Assembly (NCBI GenBank): GCA_025463045.1
Contig: JAOAPT010000148.1
Span: 1-35,463 of the forward strand
Direction of reading: 5' to 3'
Origin: Candidatus Solibacter sp.
Lineage (GTDB): Bacteria; Acidobacteriota; Terriglobia; Bryobacterales; Bryobacteraceae
DNA: 35,463 nt
The notes beneath the pieces are model-generated. The model was not told the DNA's origin. It worked only from the letters and a program-made list of their open reading frames with translations, and ran no database searches. The translations under genes and the position numbers were made by a program. Positions 17,545 to 25,512 of this stretch are shown piece after piece (within the stretch, counting starts at the first letter, position 1; every line of letters begins with the position of its first letter).

Positions 17545-17754
17545 CCGACAGTATCGCCTGGAAGTGATCTGTAACTCGTTAACTACTTAACACGGCGCCC
17601 GCTTCGGCGCCTATTGGATGTGAACTTTTTGACACCCGCAGGCCCCACTTAAACAAAAGATTCTAAAGACGTTCGAAAACCAACTACCGTACTGGGTTTG
17701 TAGCTTGCCGAATAGGCGTGGACTCCTTAAGCTAGTCCCAGTGGTTAGTCAATC
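17545..17754. promoter_or_regulatory. Divergent control region of the glycan locus
   Basis: This 210-base gap separates the two arms and should hold both promoters. It contains a hairpin with ggcgcc arms at 17594-17599 and 17606-17611 (6-base loop). A TTGACA at 17629-17634 matches a -35 box for the right arm, but the best -10 candidate (taaaca at 17650) is only 15 bases away, so the promoter call is weak. No Shine-Dalgarno sequence is seen before the ATG at 17755. The stretch is AT-richer than the genes on either side. Confidence 0.45.
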
Positions 17755-18873
17755 ATGGCAAAGTTAATCTTAGTAACTGGCGGAGCCGGATTTATAGGTT
17801 CGCACGTATCTAAAGAGTTACTGGCCCGTGGATATTCCGTCCGCGCCCTGGACAGCCTGGTCCCACAGGTCCATGGCCCCGAGCGCCGCCGTCCGTCATA
17901 TCTTTCCCCGGATGTGGAGTTGATGGTCGGCGATGTGTGCGATCCGGCAGTGCTTGCGCGCGCACTGGATGGGGCTCACGCCGTGATTCATCTGGTGGCT
18001 TTGGTAGGCGTGGGCCAGAGCATGTACCAGATTGCCGACTACACCAGCGTCAACAACCTTGGAACAGCTCTCCTCCTGCAGGCGCTAAGTACTCGTCCGG
18101 TGGAAACTCTCGTAGTCGCGTCGAGTATGAGCATTTACGGAGAGGGCCTCTACCAGGACCTTGATGGCAATGTCCAGATAGCACAGGACCGCACTCTCGA
18201 ACAGCTCAAGATGGGCGATTGGGAGAGCAAGGACGACCTTGGGCGGCCGTTGATCCCTGTGCCCACACCCGAGAGCAAGATGCCCGCGCTTGCGTCGGTC
18301 TACGCCCTCTCGAAATTCGATCAGGAGCGTCTGTGCCTCATCGTAGGGCGCGCTTACGGCATTCCAACGGTCGCCCTGCGCTTCTTCAACACGTACGGAC
18401 CGGACCAGGCTCTCTCTAATCCCTACACCGGGGTGCTCAGCAATTTTGCATCGCGGGTGCTCAACGGTCAGCCGCCGCTGATCTTCGAAGATGGACTGCA
18501 GATGCGCGATTTCGTCAGCGTGTACGACGTGGCGCGCGCATGCCGCCTGGCGTTGGAAACTCCAGCGGCTGCCGGTCAAGCCTTCAACATATCGAGCGGA
18601 CTGCCGATGACCGTGAAGGAGGTGGCGGAGCGGACGATTCGCGCGATCGGCAGTTCGCACATCAAGCCGGCGATCACCGGAAACTACCGTGCGGGAGACA
18701 TCCGCCATTGCTTCGCCGACATCTCGCTTGCCAGACGCGTGCTTGGTTGGCAGCCGCTGGTATCGCTCGAACAGGGGTTGGAGGATCTCGCGGCATGGCT
18801 CGAAGGCCAGACCGCCATCGACCGCGGCCTGGAGGCGAGAGCGGAACTCGCGGCACGGGGACTGATGGTATGA
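17755..18873 (+). CDS. NAD-dependent nucleotide-sugar epimerase/dehydratase
   Basis: This is a 372-residue extended SDR. The cofactor motif GGAGFIG is at residues 9-15, a serine-rich SSMSIYG segment provides the catalytic Ser region, and the YALSK motif (Tyr183, Lys187) follows. The C-terminal substrate domain shows RFFNTYGPDQ and the QMRDFVSVYDVARA motif common to UDP-glucose 4-epimerase-like and dTDP-sugar dehydratase-like enzymes. The sequence does not settle epimerase versus dehydratase. It opens the right arm, so it probably makes a sugar nucleotide used by the following transferases. Its stop overlaps the next start as ATGA. Confidence 0.92.
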   Translation: MAKLILVTGGAGFIGSHVSKELLARGYSVRALDSLVPQVHGPERRRPSYLSPDVELMVGDVCDPAVLARALDGAHAVIHLVALVGVGQSMYQIADYTSVNNLGTALLLQALSTRPVETLVVASSMSIYGEGLYQDLDGNVQIAQDRTLEQLKMGDWESKDDLGRPLIPVPTPESKMPALASVYALSKFDQERLCLIVGRAYGIPTVALRFFNTYGPDQALSNPYTGVLSNFASRVLNGQPPLIFEDGLQMRDFVSVYDVARACRLALETPAAAGQAFNISSGLPMTVKEVAERTIRAIGSSHIKPAITGNYRAGDIRHCFADISLARRVLGWQPLVSLEQGLEDLAAWLEGQTAIDRGLEARAELAARGLMV

Positions 18874-20921
18874 GACGTGGGCCAAAGGCCGCCTCCGGGA
18901 AGACGCGAACACCAACGCTCGGCATAGTCGAGTGGTTTCGCCCCGGCGAGTACGATCGTGTGGAGACTGTGCTCGCCGACCTGCACGCGCTAAAGGTTCG
19001 CGACCTGCGCACGGGTATCTGTTGGGCGGACTGGTACGCTTCCGAAGGCGATGGCTGGTACGCCTGGCTGCTGCCGCGCCTTGCACAGGACTTCAACATT
19101 CTTCCGTGCGTCCTCTACACACCCGCGCCGCTCGGAATCGTGCCCAAGTTCTCCTCGCCGCCGCGCACGCCCAAAGCGTATGCCGATTTCATCGACGTGA
19201 TGATCACGCGGTTCGGTCAATACTTCGATTGGGTCGAGTTGTGGAACCAGCCCAACAGCCCGAGCGAGTGGGACGCGCGCATCGATCCCGAATGGCAGAT
19301 CTTCAGCGAGATGATCGGCGGCGCCGCCTACTGGGCGCACAAACGCGGTAAGAAGACGGTGCTCCCCGGGACGTGGCCGGTTGATCTGGGCTGGCTCGAA
19401 CTCATGCAGGAGCGCGGCGTCCTGAAGTATATCGACGCCGTGAGCCTCCACGGCTTCCCGGGCAGTACCGAGTTTCCCTGGCGCGGATGGGAGCGCGAGG
19501 TGAGCGATGCGCGCGCGAAACTGGAGCGCCTCGGCGAGACGAACCAGTTGTGGGTTACGCAAACCGGCTTCTCCACCTGGCGCGGCGAAGAATGGGCGCA
19601 GGTGCGAGCGCTCGTCGATGCGTTGGACGCGCCCGTCGAGCGGATCTACTGGCAATCCGCGCACGATCGCATTCCCGCGACCGGCGGCGGAGATTCCTAC
19701 CATTCCGACGAACGCGAGTACCACTATGGACTAAAACGCGCCGACGGGAGTCCGAAACTGCTGTTCCGATTGTGGTCGGAGGGCGGGCTGGAAGCGGTGC
19801 GCGAAGACGCGCGGAGCACGTCGCGGGGCAAGACCAACGGCTCGCGGCGTGGTCACGTGCTGATCACCGGCGGCGCTGGTTTCATCGGCACGAATCTGGC
19901 GGATCGCCTCTTGTCCTCCGGTCGTTCCGTGCTGGTCTACGACGATCTTTCGCGAGCCGGCAGCGAGCGAAATGTCGCCTGGCTGCGCGAGAAACACGGC
20001 GATGCTCTGCAGGTGGAGATCTCCGATATTCGAAATCGCGAAACTTTGCGCACCGCCGTCCGCTCCGCCGACCAGGTGTTTCATTTCGCCGCACAGGTAG
20101 CGGTGACCACCAGCCTGGCGGATCCCCTGCACGATTTTGAAGTGAACGTCGGTGGCACGTTGAATGTGCTCGAAGAGATCCGCCGGCGTGACAATCCTCC
20201 GCCCCTTCTGTTCACGTCGACGAACAAGGTCTACGGAGGTCTCGCCGACCTCGCGCTGGAAAAGAACTGCACGCGCTATCAGCCGTTGGACGCCGCCCTC
20301 CGCACCGGCATCAGCGAAGATCGGCCGCTGGATTTTCATAGCCCGTACGGCTGCTCGAAAGGGGCTGCCGATCAGTACGTGCTGGATTACGCGCGAACCT
20401 TCGGCATGCCCGCCGTCGTCTTCCGCATGAGTTGCATCTACGGTCCGCATCAGATGGGAAATGAAGATCAGGGCTGGGTCGCGCACTTTCTGATTCGCGC
20501 AATCGAAGGCAAGCCGATCACCTTCTACGGCGACGGCATGCAGGTCCGCGACATCCTCTTCGCCGACGATCTGGTGGACGCGTTCCTGCTGGCGCAATCC
20601 AACATTCACACGCTTTCGGAGCAAGCCTTCAACATCGGTGGCGGGCTCGGCAATACGATCAGCCTCGTCGAACTGCTCGACTTGATGGCGCGGCTGCAGG
20701 GAGACAAACCCATCGCGCGGCTGAAGGAGTGGCGGCCCGGCGACCAGCGCTATTACGTGTCCGACACGCGCAAATTCAAGGCGGCGACCGGTTGGGCGCC
20801 TAAGGTAAACGCGCAGGAGGGTGTCGAGCGATTGTTCCAGTGGCTGCTGATGGCGCGCGGACTGCCGGCGCCGCACGACCTCGTGTCGAAGGGAGGGTTC
20901 CATGCGCTTCTCGCTCATTAA
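18870..20921 (+). CDS. Fusion: glycosidase-like TIM barrel plus nucleotide-sugar epimerase
   Basis: The frame is open from 18540 but the ATG at 18870, overlapping the previous stop, is the start; the product has 683 residues. Residues about 14-305 are a glycoside hydrolase clan-A-like barrel: PTLGIVEWF, RDLRTGICWADW, VELWNQPNSPSEW, DAVSLHGFPG, LWVTQTGFSTW, then IYWQSAHD. The two positions where clan-A enzymes carry catalytic Glu are Gln127 and Gln231, so hydrolysis is doubtful. Residues about 328-665 are an extended SDR resembling CDP-paratose/tyvelose 2-epimerases: GGAGFIG 334-340, TSTNKVYGG, YGCSK (Tyr493, Lys497), VFRMSCIYGPHQMG. The epimerase half looks intact. The barrel may bind a glycan and hold it near the epimerase. 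It overlaps the radical SAM gene by 20 bases. Confidence 0.9.
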   Translation: MRRGPKAASGKTRTPTLGIVEWFRPGEYDRVETVLADLHALKVRDLRTGICWADWYASEGDGWYAWLLPRLAQDFNILPCVLYTPAPLGIVPKFSSPPRTPKAYADFIDVMITRFGQYFDWVELWNQPNSPSEWDARIDPEWQIFSEMIGGAAYWAHKRGKKTVLPGTWPVDLGWLELMQERGVLKYIDAVSLHGFPGSTEFPWRGWEREVSDARAKLERLGETNQLWVTQTGFSTWRGEEWAQVRALVDALDAPVERIYWQSAHDRIPATGGGDSYHSDEREYHYGLKRADGSPKLLFRLWSEGGLEAVREDARSTSRGKTNGSRRGHVLITGGAGFIGTNLADRLLSSGRSVLVYDDLSRAGSERNVAWLREKHGDALQVEISDIRNRETLRTAVRSADQVFHFAAQVAVTTSLADPLHDFEVNVGGTLNVLEEIRRRDNPPPLLFTSTNKVYGGLADLALEKNCTRYQPLDAALRTGISEDRPLDFHSPYGCSKGAADQYVLDYARTFGMPAVVFRMSCIYGPHQMGNEDQGWVAHFLIRAIEGKPITFYGDGMQVRDILFADDLVDAFLLAQSNIHTLSEQAFNIGGGLGNTISLVELLDLMARLQGDKPIARLKEWRPGDQRYYVSDTRKFKAATGWAPKVNAQEGVERLFQWLLMARGLPAPHDLVSKGGFHALLAH

Positions 20922-22221
20922 TCCGCCGTGGAGCTTCGAAGGCAGTATCTATTTCGGATGCCGCGAACCTCACCTGCCGCTCGAATACGGCTACTCGAAG
21001 GTCCTGCTGGAGCGCGCGGGTCACGACGTGCAGATCGTAGACGCGCAGTTGGACGCGCTCACGCTTGCGGAGGTACGCGATAGGGTGGCGGATTTCCGGC
21101 CCGATTTCACCGTCGTCACGACGGCTCCGAGTTATCTCTTCTGGCGATGCGCACCCCCCGAGTTGCGCATTCCGCAGGAGACCGTCCGCGTGGTGCGCGA
21201 TGTCGGTGGCACCATGGTAGCGGTGGGTCCGCATGCGTCGACGACTCCCAAAGCCACGCTTCGCAAGCTCGACGTCGACGTCGCGATACTCGGTGAATGC
21301 GAAGAAATCCTTCCCCAGCTGACCGGCGATTGGGACGCTGTGCACTCGCTCTGTTACCGCAGCGGCGGCGAAATCCGCGTGAACGGTGGACCCCACTCGG
21401 TCGACATGACGACCCTGCCGGCATTGCACTGGAACGCGCAGACCGTGGCCCGCCACGCTCACCATCACCATCGTTTCGACGCGCCTCCGCAAGGCCCCGG
21501 CGCGGAGATGGAAACATCGCGCGGGTGTCCCTATCACTGCACATTCTGCGCGAAGGACAACTTTCGCAATTCATTCCGCCGTCGTCCCGTAGACATCATC
21601 GGCGAAGAGTTGGACAACCTGATCGCGGCCGGCGCGCGCTACGTCTACTTCATCGACGAGATCTTCCTGCCGTATCGCAACGTGCTGGAGACAATCGCGC
21701 AACGTGGGATTCCGTTCGGGATCCAGACGCGCATCGACCTGTGGAGTGAAGAAATGATCGACCTGCTGGGAACGGCGGGCTGCGTTTCGATCGAGGCGGG
21801 CGTCGAGAGCATCACGGAAGAAGGTCGCGAGTGGTTGGATAAAAAGTGCAAGATCTCCACGGCCGAAATCAGCGAACGCTTGATCCGCGCCAAGCTGCAA
21901 GTGCCTTTCGTCCAGGCCAACCTCCTCGATTCGAGCGCTGACGATCCGGCGGCCGTCGCGGCATGGCGCGCCGAATTGCACGCCAACGGTGTCTGGGCCA
22001 ATGAGCCGGTCCCCCTTTTCCCATACCCCGGTTCGCCGGACTACACGAGGCGATGGGGACCGCCCGACGATCTCGCCTGGGAGCGTGCGCACGCCGCATA
22101 CCTGGGCCAGTTCGACGCCTTCAGCGATATCCAGGAGCAGCGCCCTGTGCCACTGGTGCAACTTGAGCTGGCACAACTCGAACTGGTGCAACTCGAAATG
22201 CCGCGGAGTCCTCATGCGTGA
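20902..22221 (+). CDS. B12-binding-type radical SAM protein
   Basis: The 439-residue protein has an N-terminal Rossmann-like B12-binding-type domain (residues about 1-140: SLINPPW, GYSKVLLERAGHDVQIVDAQ, FTVVTTAPSYLFW, VAVGPHAS). The canonical DxHxxG cobalamin motif is not evident. The radical SAM domain follows, with the 4Fe-4S cysteines C209, C213 and C216 in RGCPYHCTFCA. Such proteins methylate or rearrange unactivated carbons in natural-product and lipid pathways. It ends with three LxQLE repeats. GGGAGG precedes the ATG at 20902. It lies between the fusion gene and a GT4 gene, so a sugar or glycan-lipid is the likely substrate. I recall a similar enzyme in a conserved glycan cassette of rhizobia, unverified. 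Confidence 0.9.
   Translation: MRFSLINPPWSFEGSIYFGCREPHLPLEYGYSKVLLERAGHDVQIVDAQLDALTLAEVRDRVADFRPDFTVVTTAPSYLFWRCAPPELRIPQETVRVVRDVGGTMVAVGPHASTTPKATLRKLDVDVAILGECEEILPQLTGDWDAVHSLCYRSGGEIRVNGGPHSVDMTTLPALHWNAQTVARHAHHHHRFDAPPQGPGAEMETSRGCPYHCTFCAKDNFRNSFRRRPVDIIGEELDNLIAAGARYVYFIDEIFLPYRNVLETIAQRGIPFGIQTRIDLWSEEMIDLLGTAGCVSIEAGVESITEEGREWLDKKCKISTAEISERLIRAKLQVPFVQANLLDSSADDPAAVAAWRAELHANGVWANEPVPLFPYPGSPDYTRRWGPPDDLAWERAHAAYLGQFDAFSDIQEQRPVPLVQLELAQLELVQLEMPRSPHA
22153..22197 (+). repeat. Three 15-bp coding repeats at the radical SAM 3' end
   Basis: Three tandem units of about 15 bases (ctggtgcaacttgag and close variants) encode LVQLE, LAQLE, LVQLE at the C-terminus of the radical SAM protein. 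The periodic Leu spacing would form a short amphipathic helix. The repeats end 16 bases before the start of the next gene. Confidence 0.85.
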
Positions 22222-23323
22222 ATCCAGAGTCGAGCGCGTTCTGATGACCGGCGATACCGTCGGCGGAGTCTGGACATTCACCTTGGAACTCGCGCGCGCG
22301 CTGGGTGCGCACGGCATTGAAGTGATGCTCGCCACGATGGGCGGCGACGCCAGCGACGATCAGCAAATGGAAGCGGCGTCGATTCCGAATCTCCGCTTGC
22401 GAACCAGCCGCTACAAGCTCGAGTGGATGGACGATCCGTGGCTCGACATCCAGGAGAGCGGCACGTGGCTGCTCGGCCTGCAACAGCAGTTCGCGCCGGA
22501 CCTGATTCACCTGAACACGTACGGGCACGGCGCCCTGGCGTGGCGAGCGCCCGTGGTGTTGACGGCGCACTCGTGCGTGCTCTCCTGGTGGAACGCCGTT
22601 AAACCCTACCCGATTCCCGTGCAGTGGACGCGCTATCGCCACGAAGTCGAGTACTCGCTCAAAGCGGCGGATCTGCTCACCGCGCCTTCTCACGCCATGC
22701 TGCGCACTATCGAAGAGAACTACGGCAGCGATCTGCCGGCATGCCGCGTCGTCGCGAACGGCCGGAGCGCAGCGCGCTACCGGGCAACCGCGAAGGAGCC
22801 GTTCGTGCTGACCGCCGGGCGGCTGTGGGATGAGGCGAAGAACGTCGCCGCCGTAGCGCGCGTCGCGGCGTCACTTCCCTGGCCGGTCTACCTGGCCGGC
22901 GCTGAACGCCACCCCAGCGGTCGATGCTCCGAATTCCCCGGCTGCCGCACACTGGGTTGGCTTTCGGCGGACGCCTTGGCGGATTGGTACTGCCGCGCGT
23001 CGATCTACGCGCTCCCGGCGAGGTACGAACCTTTCGGACTCTCGGCCGTCGAGGCCGCGCTCTCCGGCTGTGCCTTGGTTTTGGGCGATATTCCGAGCCT
23101 TCGCGAGCTGTGGGGCGACGCCGCCGTATTCGTCCCGCCGGGCGATGATCATCGCCTCGAATCGGCGCTACGCGGCTTGATCGAAGATCCGGCGGGCCGC
23201 GAAGATCTGGCGCGGCGAAGCTCCGCACGCGCTCGAACGTTTACGCCCGAACGCATGGCGGTCGATTACGCGCAGGTCTACGCAGGGCTGGTCGGCAGGC
23301 GGAGGATGTCGTGCGCTTCGTAG
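22214..23323 (+). CDS. GT4-family glycosyltransferase
   Basis: The product is a 369-residue GT-B glycosyltransferase. The N-terminal acceptor domain starts VLMTGDTVGGVWTFTLELARAL and contains LIHLNTYGHGALAW and VVLTAHSCVLSWW. The donor domain has FVLTAGRLWDEAKNV and the E-x7-E pair in YEPFGLSAVEAALSG, with LVLGDIPSLREL after it. This matches glycogen-synthase-like GT4 enzymes that use nucleotide-sugar donors. The frame is open upstream to 21989 but that portion overlaps the radical SAM gene in an unnatural register, so the ATG at 22214 (8-base overlap) is the start. It overlaps the next gene by 13 bases. Confidence 0.92.
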   Translation: MRESRVERVLMTGDTVGGVWTFTLELARALGAHGIEVMLATMGGDASDDQQMEAASIPNLRLRTSRYKLEWMDDPWLDIQESGTWLLGLQQQFAPDLIHLNTYGHGALAWRAPVVLTAHSCVLSWWNAVKPYPIPVQWTRYRHEVEYSLKAADLLTAPSHAMLRTIEENYGSDLPACRVVANGRSAARYRATAKEPFVLTAGRLWDEAKNVAAVARVAASLPWPVYLAGAERHPSGRCSEFPGCRTLGWLSADALADWYCRASIYALPARYEPFGLSAVEAALSGCALVLGDIPSLRELWGDAAVFVPPGDDHRLESALRGLIEDPAGREDLARRSSARARTFTPERMAVDYAQVYAGLVGRRRMSCAS

Positions 23324-24426
23324 TCTTCACCCATTCGCTGGTTTCCGACTGGAATCACGGGAACGCGCACTTTCTACGCGGGATCGCGACCGAGTTGGTG
23401 CACCGCGGGCACGATGTCCGCATCTTCGAACCACACGATGGATGGAGCCTCAGCAATCTGATCGCCGCGCATGGCGCCGCGCCGTTGGCCGGCTTCGCGG
23501 AGGCCTATCCAAAGATTCACAGCATCTTCTACGACCAGCAGCGGCCCGATCTCAGCCGCGCGCTTCAAGGCGCCGACATCGTCATTGTTCACGAGTGGAA
23601 TCCCCATGAACTCGTAAAGCGCATCGGAGATTACCGCGCGTGCCATCCGAGCTTCAAGCTTTTCTTCCACGACACGCATCACCGTAGTGTCACCGAGCCG
23701 GGCTCGATGTCCTCCTACGATCTGCGTCACTACGACGGCGTGCTGGCGTATGGACGCGTGATCCGCGATCTCTACCGCGCACGCAAGTGGGCGCAAGACG
23801 CCTGGACGTGGCATGAGGCCGCCGACATACGCGTCTTCCGGCCGCGCGCGAATGCTCAACAAGCCGGCGATCTGGTGTGGATCGGCAACTGGGCCGATGA
23901 CGAGCGTTCCGAAGAGCTTCGCGAGTTTCTGATCGAACCGGTGAAGGCGCTCAAACTCAAGGCGCGGGTCTATGGCGTGCGCTATCCGCGTCACGCACTG
24001 GAGGCGCTTGCCGATGCGGGAATCGAATATGGCGGCTGGCTGCCCAACTATCGCGTACCCGAAGTCTTCGCGCAGTATCGCGTCACAGTGCACATTCCGC
24101 GCCGTCCGTACGCGCGAGCCTTGCCCGGAATTCCGACCATTCGGCCCTTCGAGGCGCTGGCCTGCGGAATCCCCATGGTCTCGGCGCCTTGGGACGATTC
24201 GGAGCAGCTCTTCCAACCCGGTCTCGACTTTCTGACGGCGCGCAACGGCGCGGAAATGACAGCCTCTCTCCGCCGTATCTTAAGCGACGCGACGCTGGCC
24301 AGGGAACTGGCCGCTCACGGATTAGCCACGATTCGCGCGCGCCACACGTGCGCGCACCGCGCCGACGAGCTGCTTGCGATTGCCGCCTCGGTCGGCGAAC
24401 GCTCGGTCGCGGAAGGAGTCCGCTAG
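23311..24426 (+). CDS. CgeB-like glycosyltransferase, copy 1
   Basis: This is the first of four related CgeB-like glycosyltransferases (371 residues). It opens with a nucleotide-fold strand and the family's early motif (FTHSLVSDWNHGNAHFLRGIA, then GHDVRIFEP). A middle VIVHEWNPHELV and a C-terminal donor-site region follow (IPTIRPFEALACGIPMVSAPWDD). It is the most divergent of the four: it keeps WNHGNAH where copies 3 and 4 have WGNGHAT. The start is GTG at 23311, with GGAGG at 23301-23305; the ATG just upstream is in another frame. CgeB was named for a Bacillus spore-coat glycosylation gene; the sugar here is unknown. The next gene follows with no gap. Confidence 0.87.
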   Translation: MRFVVFTHSLVSDWNHGNAHFLRGIATELVHRGHDVRIFEPHDGWSLSNLIAAHGAAPLAGFAEAYPKIHSIFYDQQRPDLSRALQGADIVIVHEWNPHELVKRIGDYRACHPSFKLFFHDTHHRSVTEPGSMSSYDLRHYDGVLAYGRVIRDLYRARKWAQDAWTWHEAADIRVFRPRANAQQAGDLVWIGNWADDERSEELREFLIEPVKALKLKARVYGVRYPRHALEALADAGIEYGGWLPNYRVPEVFAQYRVTVHIPRRPYARALPGIPTIRPFEALACGIPMVSAPWDDSEQLFQPGLDFLTARNGAEMTASLRRILSDATLARELAAHGLATIRARHTCAHRADELLAIAASVGERSVAEGVR

Positions 24427-25512
24427 ATGCAGATCGCCTTCTTTGGCTCGAGCCTGGTTTCGGCGTATTGGAACGGCGCGGCGACTTACTACCGCGGCCT
24501 CGTGCGTGCCTTGTACGCCCGCGGCCATCGCGTCACGTTCTACGAACCAGATGCGTACGAGAGGCAGCAGCATCGCGATATCGAAGACCCGTCGTGGGCG
24601 CAAATCGTCGTCTTTCCCGCGACGGAGGATGGCGTCCGTCGTGCAGTGGAGAGCGCACGCGGCGCCGACGTCGTCATCAAGGCGAGTGGCGTCGGAGTCT
24701 TCGACGAGCTTCTGGAGGCGGAGATCGCCGGATCGAAGACCTCGGACAATCTGGTCGCGTTCTGGGATGTCGATGCGCCAGCCACGCTGGACCGCATCAA
24801 CCGCAATCCCGGTGATCCCTTCGCGCCGCTGATTCCGCTCTACGACATCATCTTCACTTACGGCGGAGGCGATCCGGTGGTCGCCGCGTATCAGGCGCTC
24901 GGTGCGCGCGATTGCGTGCCGATTTACAACGCGCTCGATCCGGAGACGCATCACCCCGAGCAGCCCGATTCGCGCTTCGCCGGCGCGCTCGGCTTCCTCG
25001 GCAATCGTCTGCCTGACCGTGAGCGGCGGGTAGAAGAATTCTTTCTCGGACCCGCGGCGAAGCTGCCCGGCCTGCAGTTTCCACTCGGAGGCGCAGGCTG
25101 GGGCGACAAACCAAAAACCGCCAACATTCGCTATCTGGATCACGTCTACACGCGGGATCACAACGCCTTCAACTGCTCGCCGATGGCCGTCCTGAATATC
25201 TCGCGCGAGAGTATGGCGCGCTACGGCTTCTCGCCGGCCACCCGCGTGTTCGAAGCCGCTGGTGCTGGTGCATGCGTCATCACGGATGAGTGGGAGGGAG
25301 TCGAGCTCTTTCTCGAGCCGGACACCGAAATCCTCGTTGCGCGCGATGGAGGCGAAGTCATCGACCACCTCCTTTCGCTCACGCACCAGAAGGCCCGCGA
25401 AATCGGCGAAGCTGCCTTGCGCCGCGTGCTCGCCGCGCACACATATGCCCATCGCGCCGCCGAGGTCGAAGCCGTGCTCGAAGGCAAAGCCGCCCGGGGA
25501 GTCGCCTCATGA
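24427..25512 (+). CDS. CgeB-like glycosyltransferase, copy 2
   Basis: A 361-residue paralogue of its neighbours. It has FFGSSLVSAYWNGAATYYRG at the N-terminus, GHRVTFYEPDAYERQQHRD next, and the shared C-terminal block NISRESMARYGFSPATRVFEA with CVITDEWEGVELFLEPDTE. That block contains the conserved Arg and Glu of the presumed nucleotide-sugar site. The ATG at 24427 directly follows the preceding TAG, with GGAAGGAG upstream. The stop overlaps the next start as ATGA. The divergence from copies 3 and 4 suggests a different sugar or acceptor for each enzyme, as expected in sequential assembly of one oligosaccharide. Confidence 0.88.
   Translation: MQIAFFGSSLVSAYWNGAATYYRGLVRALYARGHRVTFYEPDAYERQQHRDIEDPSWAQIVVFPATEDGVRRAVESARGADVVIKASGVGVFDELLEAEIAGSKTSDNLVAFWDVDAPATLDRINRNPGDPFAPLIPLYDIIFTYGGGDPVVAAYQALGARDCVPIYNALDPETHHPEQPDSRFAGALGFLGNRLPDRERRVEEFFLGPAAKLPGLQFPLGGAGWGDKPKTANIRYLDHVYTRDHNAFNCSPMAVLNISRESMARYGFSPATRVFEAAGAGACVITDEWEGVELFLEPDTEILVARDGGEVIDHLLSLTHQKAREIGEAALRRVLAAHTYAHRAAEVEAVLEGKAARGVAS

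Noticed and set aside
17594-17611. GC hairpin as a terminator for the left or right arm
   Set aside because: It lies between divergent starts, not after a gene, and has no T tract; it is kept only as part of the control region.
18540-18869. 110-codon N-terminal extension of the fusion gene
   Set aside because: It overlaps the epimerase gene in another frame and reads as low-complexity Arg/Gly-rich sequence; the ATG at 18870 overlaps the epimerase stop.
21466-21482. His-rich run (HAHHHHRF) in the radical SAM protein as a metal site
   Set aside because: It lies in the linker between the two domains, has no matching second motif, and could be chance.
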